A stretch of 64,000 nucleotides of DNA from positions 4,588,001 to 4,652,000 of the forward strand of contig CM059622.1 of NCBI GenBank assembly GCA_030435675.1, given 5' to 3'. A model generated the notes under the pieces. It was not told where the DNA came from, made no database searches, and saw nothing but the letters and a program-made list of their open reading frames with translations. Each line of letters opens with the position of its first letter. Positions within the stretch are counted from its first letter, which is position 1. This document shows, one piece after another, positions 35,856-46,510 of the stretch. Source of the DNA: Steinernema hermaphroditum. Taxonomy: Eukaryota > Nematoda > Chromadorea > Rhabditida > Steinernematidae. The position numbers were made by a program, and so were the translations under genes.

Positions 35856-38050
35856 ATTTGTAGTGACTCCGCTAGCTCATATCGAACACTTGAAACGTCA
35901 TAATATTCGATTACTAACACGAGCAATGCTATTCATTAAGGTGAAATCAGCTGAATGAGTTAACGATGTAGGCGAAATGTGCTGTTTTCGATATGACCGT
36001 TAAGCGATCGACCCTTTACAATATTAACACTTTGTAATATGATCGTTTCATGTGTTCCAAACGACGATCTTTAGTCTCGTAAACCGATCGGTTCCTATGA
36101 CGATATCTGAAAAACACAGGATTTTCATTCGAATTCCAATTCTATCTCATTTGATGTGTTAGCCCCCTCGAATCCGCAGATCTTGGCCATTGTGTTTTGC
36201 GGAGCACTATAAAAATTTGAGTGTTCACTCGCTCGCTATTGTGCTTGAAGTTGCCCCTTTCGTCACAGTACCGTACGTCACGGCGTTTCCATTCATGAAG
36301 TAGCATTTGAAGCTAACGTAGTTAGCAATATTGGTGATTTTGTTTTTTACCTTGATAGAGATTGTGGCTGTCCTTTCCCACTCAGTAACTCAATTTGTAG
36401 TTTTTAATTGTTGCCGTAGAACGTGGGGTCCAGTAATTAAATTTTCCTTCTATTCTCGTGAACCAAACCTTAGAATGAGCTTTCAATTTAAGATGCTAAT
36501 TTCTGAATAGATCTTCAGATCTTTGCTTCAGTCCGGATGACCTCCGCGTTTCGGAGTGAACTCTAGCCGTGCGCGTCCGGTCGTGGCGCGATGATTTGAT
36601 GCAGCGTCACGTGTTTTTGTGCATTTGGCTCTGGAGTTTGCACACTGTGTAAAAAGCTGACGTTGCCGGAGCTTTTGATCGCATCATTTGCGATGTATCA
36701 GAAAGGAAATGTTCGTCTCGGATTGGCCAAGAGGTCTGCTGGTCCCGTTGTAACACAACAGCTTAGACAAATATATATCGCGGTCAGATATTAGCAGAAC
36801 ACCCATTTCTCTAAACAATTACCGTATGCTTCCGATATAATTTTCTCGGCTTTTTCCTATGCCTTTTGATGACAAAAGAAAGACGGCATAATAACGTTGT
36901 TTTGACACATCGGAAACGCAGATTTGTGGGAACCGTCTCCTGTTTTCATATTGTGGGATGAGTCAAGAGATGTTTGACGCCATAGCGAAAACATAAGCTA
37001 TCGCTTCTGGGAAACGTTACAGGAAATCTCTGAATACTGGATATACTGCTGTCGAGGTGTGGTCTTTAGCGCCTTATTCAGGCAGTGATAATCTTAGAAT
37101 TTAGAAAAACAATGCATAAAAGACATTTGTGTTACCGTAGTCGTAGACGTAACTACATTTTGCCCAACCGGTAGTTGTCAACAGCTTAATGAAATCCTTC
37201 GGAAAGACTAAAATAGGCTACCGTATCACTGCGCCGAGCGGAGTGATTCACGTAGACTTTGCTGAGACGGTCGTTAGTTGAAGAGCTTTAGAGCTTTAGG
37301 TGTCTAGACGTTCATGAAGAGAATGGCTTCACAGCCCAGCCAGACTCTCTGAATGGGGCTAGAGAGCATCACGGCACACTATGGCAGATAACCACCCCTA
37401 GCACCAACCGAGTATTTCATGAACTTGGCCGTGTAACTCGAAGCCCGAGCCATCTGACGGTCAGCCAGTTTGAAGAACATGGTTCACGAATAGATTAAAA
37501 TTTTCGACATCCATCTGTAGTACTCTCTGGTGAACGGCCCTCTCGGCACTAGTTGATGGATGTATTCTCTGCATGAACGCTAAAAAATCCCAAATGAGAA
37601 GCTCTATAAACATCGCGCACCACCTAGCCGACTGAACTCGACAAAAACAAAAAATGTAGGTGTAGGTTGAAGCTGCCTAACAAAATTACTTGATGGCGTT
37701 AATTCCACTGTTCAATAGTACTTTTGCTCTATTAGGGTTGTCACAAGGTCACCTCTTTCTTTTAAGTTGTTTGCTTCGACATCTTGCTTCATATCAGCAT
37801 GTCTTCACAGCCCTAATACTTCATAGAACGGTACGCCACTTCTCCTTCAATTCATCTGTCACCTGTCAAACCTGAAATGCCTAGCATCTTTGGCCAAAAA
37901 TACTTTACAAGCGCTTTGAATGAGGACCACTAACTGAGACGAGCGGAACTGTTCTGCTTTGTTTTTAGTGTAGCTTATATTAAGACGCTTTGATCGCCCT
38001 TAACGTTCTAGGTTACATTTCCTGTACCAATAATAAAGTTAATTTTATTA
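35856..38050. other. Intergenic, no supported gene
   Basis: Nothing beyond short open frames was identified. Confidence 0.5.
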
Positions 38051-38196
38051 AGGCCGTAATTACAAAACTGAATTCATCATTTTGATATGGTTAACTTCAG
38101 TGCCCTGAGATAGTTGTTATTCTGACTTACATCATGCAGAGCTCAATATTCGGTATAATCTTGTAATTAATTAAATTAGATAAGTGTGCTTAGTTT
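38051..38196 (+). repeat. Local direct repeat, copy 1
   Basis: About 146 bp running from AGGCCGTAATTAC to GTGCTTAGTTT. It matches 38558-38703 with few changes, for example TTTTGATATGGTT and CTTACATCATGC in both. A partial third copy of the preceding bases (CATTTCCTGTACCA) occurs at about 38350. Confidence 0.7.
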
Positions 38197-38557
38197 GCTT
38201 CGAAGGCCGAGAACGACTGTTTACTCAGCTCATCCGAACGAACAAGAGTGCCATTGGACGGCCCGACCGATCATTGGGAACACAAATGAAAGACAGAGCC
38301 TAATATTGAGATGGCTGAAGACAATCAGCACGCTCTTAACGCTATATGTTCCATTTCCTGTACCATTACGAAAATAGGCAGTAATTATAAAACTAAAATG
38401 ACCCGGGGGCGAGCCCGTACAGGGAAACAACTTGTAGGACGAGCGTAAGCGAGCCTGCAGACTCATCTTCCTATTCCTCATCATTCTGGAGTCAGCGTAA
38501 AGTGACACTTTGTTCTTTAGCCCGATTCCGCAAAACGTAGAACGACATTCAGAACAG

Positions 38558-38703
38558 AGGCCATAATTACAAACTGAATTCAACGTTTTGATATGGTTGA
38601 CTTAGGTGTCCTGAGATAGGTGTTATTCTGGCTTACATCATGCTGATCCCATTAGTAGGTACAATCTTTTAATTAATTACATAAGGCAAATGTGCTGAGT
38701 TTG
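38558..38703 (+). repeat. Local direct repeat, copy 2
   Basis: The partner of 38051-38196, about 507 bp downstream. Confidence 0.7.
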
Positions 38704-40075
38704 TTTAGAAATGGATATTTTTCCCCGAAAATCACACCCGCTGTCTTGGAAAGGGCTCCAATAGCAAGTATTTGAGCGAAAAAAAAAACGACGACAAAAC
38801 TTTCATACGGTAACTCAAGTGTCTAAAAAAGTCTCAAGTGGTAACGCAGTACATCTACGCTTTTCACCTCCTACCCTTTAAGGACCTTATTCAGAGCAAG
38901 GGAAAGCGAAAAGCTGAATCCGACAAAAACGAAGCGGTACAGTACGTCGGAGAAAATACAACCGCATCATCAGAACATCTCAAAGTGATTGCTTGCCTCG
39001 CTCTCCTCACTTCGATCCCAGAACCGTTTTTGACTTGTTCTTCCTGCTCTATCGGTGGCCAGTTTCGCTTTTAGGAGCATGTTCACTACTGAACATGTTC
39101 TCTCCGAAAGGCACTGTAATTTCCTCATTCTCTTCGTTACTGTTCATTGCCAGCTTTTTCTTAAACGTTGCTTAATCGCTGTTGGTACATTTGTTCCAGC
39201 TCTGCTTGTTTGTTTAGGTGTGAGTTCCTTTGTTGGGAGAATTTGACCGTTACTCGACATTTGAGCCGAGCAAGCCTGAGGGCGTTTTTTACATCGTGCT
39301 ACAACTGCAACTTTTCTAGCCCTAATCCGTTTTTAGATTCAAGAGTTAATATTCTTTTTTCTTTAGATAATCGCTTTTAAGAAGGGGCAGAGAAGCGCTT
39401 CTGAATGGAGATTAAATGACATCACGTGCAGCTTTCCCTTCAATTAACCAAATGAATGACTTCCAAATCGTGCAAGTTCGGTGCGTCTGCAACAAAGTCT
39501 TAATTAAGATCGTTAATAGTGGGTGGAAGTGCAACACCTACTACACTATACAATCTCGTTTAAGCCTTTCATTTGACACGAGAAGCAAGCTAGACATTTA
39601 ATTAATTGAGTCAGCACGTGTAGTAGAGATACAAGGTGGCTAAGCGCCTGTACACTTATTCAAAATCTTGGGACAGCATGAACTCCGTATTTCGTGCATA
39701 GACTAACATACCTATTCATAAAACTTGACCTTACGATAAACGTTGAACTGCGCTTAACCTACAGCATCAACAAAAAGTCCCCTCTTACATGTCTAAGTTC
39801 ATCATCTAGCACGGACAGACATCTTGGCGTTACTCTATTCCAGTGCTTAAGCCGATCATGGTTTTCGGCCATATGATGCTATGGCTAATACACCGATTTG
39901 GCTGCTCTGCTACTGCGCTCATGCCAAACCTTTCTGTGCAAAACGTGGAAAACCGAACCAAGATCACTATTTTCGTTCCTTGTCCACTAACAATCGCCAC
40001 TTAACAAGATCAGCAAAACAAAGAGTAAATAGTACTAGAAAATACTGAAGAAGCAGTGTAGAAAAGAACGCCGTG
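38704..40075. other. Intergenic, no supported gene
   Basis: No supported feature. Confidence 0.5.
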
Positions 40076-40155
40076 TAGTATGCATTTCACTGTTTTTTGA
40101 TGTTTTGGATCGAGTGCATTATATTGTCGCATTGTTGGACCATGGGATCTACACT
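40076..40155 (+). repeat. Local direct repeat, copy 1
   Basis: About 80 bp containing GTGCATTATAT, GTCGCATTGTTGG and CATGGGAT. Repeated at 40307-40384. Confidence 0.7.
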
Positions 40156-40306
40156 ATACTGTACTGTAAGGTTACGTCTTTTGAACCTGCATGTTAGTCA
40201 ATGCACAAAGTATAGAGTTTATGCTGTCACAAGATTTTGAGTAAGTGTATCCTTAGCCATTAGCCTCGTTTCTCTACTACACAACAATGAAATAGCGAGG
40301 AAATAG

Positions 40307-40384
40307 TGTATTTCATTGTTTTTTTTGGCCTTCTGGATCGGGTGCATTATATGGTCGCATTGTTGGGTCATGGGATTTACATTC
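40307..40384 (+). repeat. Local direct repeat, copy 2
   Basis: The partner of 40076-40155, 231 bp downstream. Confidence 0.7.
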
Positions 40385-40984
40385 TGCACACTCTAGTCCT
40401 TAGTATTCGCAAACGTTATCGAATCAGTTTGCGAGGGCGTGGAAGTATAGCTCAGAACATAACAGTCGTGTGAAACTGACGTCGGTACTGGAGGTGTAGC
40501 GAACGTTTTCGAACACATCATGTGAGGTATGACTGGGAATCTGATATGAAGTAAATACCGGTTTGATATCAAGCTGATTCATGAACAGTGACACTATGCT
40601 ACAATGCTTCAGAAGGCGGTAACTGATTACGAATGATCTAACCTATCTATACAAGCTATAAGCTGTAATTGTGTTCAAATTAACCAATGTTCATGCGCCC
40701 TTAAAGTAATAGTTTTCGGTGCAGTTCAACACCTCCGCGTGAAATTGTAAATATATGTGTAACACATCACATATATTTAACTATTGAGTACACACATTTA
40801 AGTCGACATGATTCACGAACATACAAACAAATATAAACTACTGCTTGCTTGTTCGTTGTTTGTTACTGATTCGTGGACACTTCAAAAGTAGAGGCACCTT
40901 TTGCTGAGTACACGTATTCATTGAACCTCCGTCCCACAACGAAGTCCACCGGACAGTAGAGAGAATGAAGTACACCGAAGTCTG

Positions 40985-41560
40985 CTGCATACTACGGTTT
41001 TTGTAAAGTTTTAAAGAACCGTAAAGATCACCTTGTTTTTTCAAGCTTTGTAAGAAGACCGTATCCTCACGTGGGAGCACATGGAAGAGTAACCCTTTCT
41101 CTTCCCAGAATTGCCACAAATTTCGAACGCTCCTCTCGGAGATAAGACGGATTAATTCTGAAGTCGGACAGAATAACATTTTAAGCATCTAAATAACAAC
41201 AAATATGTAATGACTCCATCATTCTCGAGATGGCTCGTGCCGCGGGGCTCTCCAATATTTAGAGGGAACAAACCAAAATTCTTCATTCTGCAAGCAAAAT
41301 CTCAGCACAGGAAAGACAAATGAAGCCATTGGATGCGAGACGAACGTTTATAAACTCAGTACCACCACTTAACCACCAAAAATCAGTACCACTTAACTGC
41401 AATGCTTGCATTTTGACTCTTCAGAATGACTGCGCCTTATCTTCGAGAGGAACGGTCGAACTTTGTCGATATTCTGGGTAGATAGGTAGGAAGGGATGTC
41501 TTCTTGTTAAGCTTAAAAAAAACAGGGTGATCCTGTCGTTATCACTGTATATCTGGTAAT
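40985..41560. mobile_element. Decayed inverted-repeat element related to 24.6 kb
   Basis: The left arm (about 41028-41062) reads GATCACCTTGTTTTTTCAAGC and on to AGAAGAC. The right arm (about 41492-41535) is its reverse complement with a few changes. The left end also has GTCTGCTGCATA, as in the 24546-24778 element. The minus-strand frame of 116 codons (40838-41188) crosses the left arm and is probably not a gene. The outer limits are approximate. Confidence 0.45.
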
Positions 41561-42529
41561 TACTGCAAGGGTGTGAATGCAGCTTCTTCCATCGAATGCT
41601 ACGGCTGCGAGAGAACAACACAATGCCTCTTTTAAACTGTTCCTTACACGTTGCACACCATCACAAATTTTAACTTTAAGCTGTGCTTGAATGAACTCTA
41701 CGAACCCGTGGAAATACCTCAGTTGCAGATCGTTAACCCACTGGTTCCCAATCGCCTAGCACGTCCAGAGGCACGGCTGTCAGCTGATACTACAATTCTT
41801 TACAACCGACCGCTCCATCCGGCGGGATCGCGTGCTGCAGAATCCATTTCTGCCTCATTTGTTTTCCGCAAAACCACAACTTGTTTGCGCCAGTTACCGT
41901 ACACCGAACGACCACAAATTTGAGGCTTATAAATTTGCGCGAGGTATGCGGCAGGTCCCCGTTGAGGATCGCTATTTCAGCGATCACCTTCGTAGGTATT
42001 TCGTGGGAATTTGGCGAAATGCTGTCTCCCACAGAGCCGCCAATGGAGACAATACGCAGTTCCATATCTCAGGCGACGTGACGTTGGATGTGAAAGCTAT
42101 TCAGAAGGCGCCAGAGCCTCTTTCACTGAGGCAGATTCCCAGTTTCTTTTATTAGGCTGTCGGTTATCACGGCAGTTCGTTAAAAGACACATAACTGACT
42201 GAGTGAGTCACATGCGATTTGCTTCACCGGTTGTCGGAAGACATTAATGTCCGTAGTGTCAAATTTTTTTTCCTTGGGAACATTTCTCGTTCCGATTCTC
42301 ACCGAGGACTGAAATGAAGTCCATACAAATGTATAAAGCTGATCGTTACAAGAATGCCACATTCCGAAGAATCGCCGTTGAACTGAACTTTCCAACAATT
42401 GCTAACAAGCGTAGATTCTTACTGGACCTACTTTGTGGCTTTAAAATGCAATAAGCTGTAGAAACAACCGCCTTTTTAATAATCACCTTTTTATGTGGCG
42501 GGAAGGCACTACATTTGAAGAGCCGGAAA
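41561..42529. other. No supported gene; overlapping open frames
   Basis: Both strands are open at about 41790-42155 (107 codons plus, 92 codons minus), and the DNA is richer in GC than its flanks. I recognise no domain. It could be a decayed exon or repeat. Confidence 0.35.
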
Positions 42530-42790
42530 GGAACACGCAATCTTCTCCAGGAACAGGCGACAGTGGACAGCAACAGCGCCACCACATCTCACTGGTTGAA
42601 GCCCATGTTGAACCCCACCATCGCGTTCCTTCCGGATCTGCCTCTTCATCGCTTCGAAGCCGGTGTACAGCTATGGGACACTGATGGGACAGCTATCTTC
42701 GACTTCAACTGCACTAATGAGGAAGAGAAGCATTCTATGGTTTTTTACTGCGCACTATGAGATATCTTGCATGGTGAATGTCACCTTTCT
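42530..42790 (+). repeat. Dispersed repeat Y, copy 1
   Basis: Shares with 54830-55110 the blocks CACCATCGCG, CTTCCGGAT, CTTC...GCTTCGAAGC and CTTGCATGGTGAATG. A plus-strand frame (42515-42760) is open here but interrupted in the other copy. Confidence 0.55.
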
Positions 42791-42917
42791 GCCACTTCTG
42801 CCAAAACTCACCTCACCTCATTTAAAATGTGATGAGTGAGTATATTCATCATCAGGTTAAGAGCTGAATCATCTCGAGGTGTAGTGAAACACAGCGGATT
42901 TCTATTTAACGAATAAG

Positions 42918-43115
42918 ACACGACTTTATTTATGAATCAAAGACATTATGTCTGTCATGACACTGACAGCGAGGATGTCTATTGCTAAAGGCCTAGGCAG
43001 GCTTCATCCTTGGCGTGGCGGTGATGTCGAACTGGTCGCTGGTGGCGCGCTTCACGAGGCGTCTACGAAACGTCGAGCATCCACGAACGACAGTGGAACT
43101 TCTCCTTCTCGGGTC
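42918..43115 (-). repeat. Dispersed repeat X, copy 3
   Basis: On the minus strand this reads LVKRATSDQFDITATP-MK, then GTCTTTGATTCATAAATAAAGTCGT, matching the C-terminal coding part and poly(A) end of copies 1 and 2. The opposite orientation and 10-kb distance show that the family is dispersed, not only tandem. Confidence 0.6.
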
Positions 43116-44504
43116 GTTTCGCCACGAGAGAGAGAGTCCTGAAGAATAAAAGGCACTTTCAAAGAAAAGCCACATTGACAAGAAGATATGATGAAAAAAC
43201 CCTTTCCTTCGCTGCGCGATCGCAAGCAAGAGAATCACACTGAAACGACCACAGAGATGGTCCATGTTCAACCGTCGTTCACTATAAGGAAGTTAATGTC
43301 TGTGCGTCATGAGCTTACTGTAGACAATAGAATCGGCTGAAATGTTGCCTATCGATACAATTTGAGGGAGCTGGCAAATAATTAACGATTGTACATGATA
43401 GTGGGCATGTGTGATTCACTAAGATACAATCGTAAATGACGAGGAAGCTGGAATAGAGGATCGGATTGTATATAGTGAGAAAAGGAATTTCTATCCACCA
43501 GGGATCGTAGCCATTTCACTAAGTCTAGCGTATCGATGAATGATTAGATCGAAATCGTATCTGAACAACGTGAATGTCACTTTGCCTTCTGTGTTTAAAG
43601 GACTGTTTCGCAAAGCGCTTAAAAAAGCGCTCAAAGCGCTTGTCACCCTTTGCACGGCTGTGTTAATTTTCTAGAAAATTCGAACGTTTCCCCAGTTCAC
43701 CTATAATTTGGGCGAAACTGGTTCTTTGCGAATTCCCCCAAAAACGCGGTTGTTTCCTCGATCTTATCGCGTCGAAACATTTCACTAGTTTAGCGCTGTT
43801 CTCATGAACTGATCAAATTAAGATGTCATAGTCCGCAGTTCATACGGTTGTGGCGTTATATCCAGTAAAGTAAAAACGCACAGGGGTGGCTAAACACATT
43901 GATCGGTTCCTGGGAAAGACGGATTTTCAATTACAAGCGTAATGAAGTTTTTAATGTCAGCAATAAAATCTCGTGAGAGTATGGAGTGTTTTTCAGAATT
44001 TATACGATTTTCACAGGAAAGTTTTCAAGCAAGCCTTGAATCTAGCTGGCTTGACAGCTTCTCACCAAACGTACAGCCGGAAGCAGTGGAAAATAGCACG
44101 TTCATGCCTACAGTTAATCAAGGCACCACTTATAAAATCATTAACCTATTTGCAGACGGAACCTGAAATAGGATATTAGTGAGCACTTTTCAGGTAACTA
44201 CCACTCGTCGTAGGTAAACTCAGTTAGTTGGTGTGCTTTGCTTAGCACAACGTGAGAGCTGGAACCAAGAGGACGCCGAAGTGGAGGATCCGAGGTGACC
44301 ACCGAAGGTTCCTTGTCGCTATCGGCTGGTACTGAAGATGGCCAGAACAGAATGTGTAGGACATTAGGGAAATAAACTGGCATGTGGTGACTTTTCTCCG
44401 GGTATATGGACAATTATGTGTGAACAAATGTGGCCTCCCACATCTGGATTCATCCGGACTGTCCAACGTTTCTCTGCTGTCCTGCTGGACTCAGTAAGAG
44501 ATCT
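43116..44504. other. Intergenic, no supported gene
   Basis: Contains a short run of AGCGCTT words at about 43615-43650. Nothing else is supported. Confidence 0.5.
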
Positions 44505-44612
44505 TTGAGGAACTAATCGTTACCGAATACACCGAAACAGTGGATAAGCTTTAGACGGAAGCGAACCACGATGGCGAGGGTGGCAAAGAGGAATGTCAGC
44601 ATTCATCTCCTC
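44505..44612 (-). pseudogene. Broken copy of exon 1 of the EF-hand gene
   Basis: On the minus strand it matches exon 1 of the secreted EF-hand gene, which starts about 1.6 kb away at 46191, without a gap: TFLFATL, then a signal-peptide-like stretch, then ND*FLKDLL. The Gln codon before FLKDL has become a stop (TAG), the splice donor is lost, and the original N-terminus is replaced. It is a partial tandem duplication that has decayed. Confidence 0.7.
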
Positions 44613-44689
44613 TTTCCAAATGGAATGTTTCTTCAAAGTGGCTTATTGATCATCGTTTACGAGAGGGCCATAATAGCTTACATGTATTT

Positions 44690-44705
44690 TTATTTTTATT
44701 TATTG
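44690..44705 (-). terminator. Possible poly(A) signal region of the EF-hand gene
   Basis: The minus strand reads AATAAATAAAAATAAAA here, about 350 bases after the stop codon. No nearer perfect AATAAA was seen. The T-rich tract makes this call weak. Confidence 0.3.
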
Positions 44706-45049
44706 CACACATATGTACTGTACACTACTATATCTAAACGCACACAAAAACAAACAAACAAACAACGATCAACGCGGGGCAGCGCGCCCAACGCTTGAGA
44801 GATACATACAGTTTCGCGATGAGAACATAATAATCTGGGAGAGTATTTGCAAATAATAATAAATTAATGAATAAATAGACGTCAGAGGAAGGAACCCGTG
44901 CGTAATGATATTTATAACGCTGACCTATCCGGTGTGAGAGGATTGTGTTGTATGCGGGAGAGATTCTTGGAATGAGGAACGGGGGGAACCGGTGGCTAGT
45001 TAGCTGCTTGGGTCTGTGGTCGGCTGGTATCCAACGGCCGATCGCGTTG

Positions 45050-46191
45050 TTAGCACTCGAAGATGGGGTTCCTCAGCTGGCGACGGAAGGACTTGGATCG
45101 CTGAAGGAAGAAAGTCGTTAAGAAGGGCTGCTGGGGGCATGTGGTCTTACCAGAAGTCTGTCGAAGTCTCTGCGGGTGGACGAGTTGCCGTCGTCGAAGA
45201 AGCTGGCATAGAACTCGACGGCTTTGCGAACCTGGTCCTTGTCGTGGGAGTGGAAGTTGGGGAGGGGGTAGGTACGGTACTTCTCGTTCTCCATCAAGCA
45301 CTGCGGGACGTAGCAGCGATCGCGGAGGGCCTTGTTGACGACGAGGATGCCGGTGACGTGATGGTGGCAGGCGCGGGCAGCTGACTCGAGGAAGATGCGG
45401 AAGTCTAGAACTAAGACATGAAGTAGGGAGTACAATTGGGCACACTTACCATTGAGGTGACGGATCACTCCACGCTCGTCCATAGCGCGCACAAAGTAGA
45501 TGAGGGCCTCGGCGTTGGTCAGGTTCATCTTGTAGGCTCGCATGAGATTGACAACCTCGATGATCTTCAGGTCCATGTCCTTGTCGGCATCGGCTTCGTC
45601 GAAAAGGTCCTCGACGTGGTCGGCGTCGCGGACGTTCTTGTAGGTCTGGAAGAGTTCGCTGGGGCGGATGTGGCTCTTGCGGGGCTTCTTCTTGTCGAAG
45701 GGGCTGGAGGGCTGTACGCGAATGCGGAACTCCTCGAGAGCCTTCGATTCTTCGGGGGTCAGATCTTTTTGTTTGTTGATCTCGTCGGCCTTGATGGGAT
45801 CGAAGGCTGGACTAGCAAGGTCCTTGACTAGCTTCTCGAAAGCTGAAAGCTCGCATTTAGATGATCCCTAGGGACACTATAAGTTACCTGCAAACGTCAG
45901 ATGGGGCTTCATCTCCTCGATGATTCGCTCCTCATCGAGTCCCTTCTCCTGAGCCAGGCCACTCACGACCTTCATCATGTCTCCTCGGCTGACCAGGTCA
46001 TCTCCATCACTGTCCAATTCCTAAAGGAACGCGTAAGCGACAGGGGATCAATGGATGCATACCTGGAAGAGATCTTTGAGGAACTGATCGTTGTCCACTA
46101 CGCCTAGGGAGTGGTGAAGCTTTGGCCGACAGAGAACCACGGCCACGAGGGTGGCGAACAGGAACGTCGTCTTGATTGGTGAGCTCGACAT
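45050..46191 (-). CDS. Secreted EF-hand calcium-binding protein (319 aa)
   Basis: Five exons on the minus strand give 319 aa: 46063-46191, 45888-46020, 45450-45842, 45151-45404 and 45050-45100. All four introns are 42-50 bp, GT-AG. Residues 1-21 are a signal peptide (TTFLFATLVAVVLC). EF-hand loop 1 is DSDGDDLVSRGD at 46-57 and loop 2 is DADKDMDLKIIE at 172-183, both with acidic residues at the expected 1, 3, 5 and 12 positions. A charged Lys/Pro/Glu segment separates them. The last third contains CHHH and a few cysteines and ends NPIFEC. There is no HDEL-type ER-retention tail, so export from the cell is likely. Codon choice is strongly C/G-ending, suggesting high expression. It resembles nematode secreted EF-hand proteins; reticulocalbin-like proteins are a distant alternative but have more EF-hands. 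The partner and role are unknown. Confidence 0.9.
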
Positions 46192-46209
46192 CGCGCTGAG
46201 AGTTAAACG

Positions 46210-46220
46210 ATTGGATCGCC
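46210..46220 (-). promoter_or_regulatory. Splice acceptor upstream of the EF-hand start codon
   Basis: The minus strand reads CTATTCCAG followed by GCGATCC, with the acceptor boundary at 46219/46220, 28 bases before the ATG. It is probably a spliced-leader acceptor, or the end of a 5' UTR intron. Confidence 0.5.
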
Positions 46221-46301
46221 TGGAATAGAAGCCGAATTAGAGAGCTGCCCGACCACCGATCGCGATGGGAGAGCGAATGATTTGAGCTTAGATACATTAT
46301 T

Positions 46302-46309
46302 TATTTATA
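46302..46309 (-). promoter_or_regulatory. TATA box of the EF-hand gene
   Basis: TATAAATA on the minus strand, about 85 bases before the presumed splice acceptor and just downstream of a very GC-rich block. Confidence 0.55.
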
Positions 46310-46314
46310 CGGCT

Positions 46315-46510
46315 CCGAAACCTAAAAGGGTTGAGAGGCTCCGCCAGAAGGCACCATCCCTTTTCCCACACGACGCCCCGAGGGGCGTAGGCGCCACGCC
46401 CCTTCCAACCACTGAGCGCCTGAGGGGTTGGCGCCGCCCCGGCGGGCGCGCCTCCTCCTCCTTTGACACCGGCTCCGAGCGGCAACAAACGCTTTTTTCT
46501 CAAGGTTCCA
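46315..46510 (-). promoter_or_regulatory. Very GC-rich block upstream of the EF-hand TATA box
   Basis: About 200 bp of unusually GC-rich DNA with self-complementary words such as GCCCCGAGGGGC and GGCGCC. Its position just upstream of the TATA box suggests a promoter element. The open frames in it are GC-driven and not convincing genes. Confidence 0.5.
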
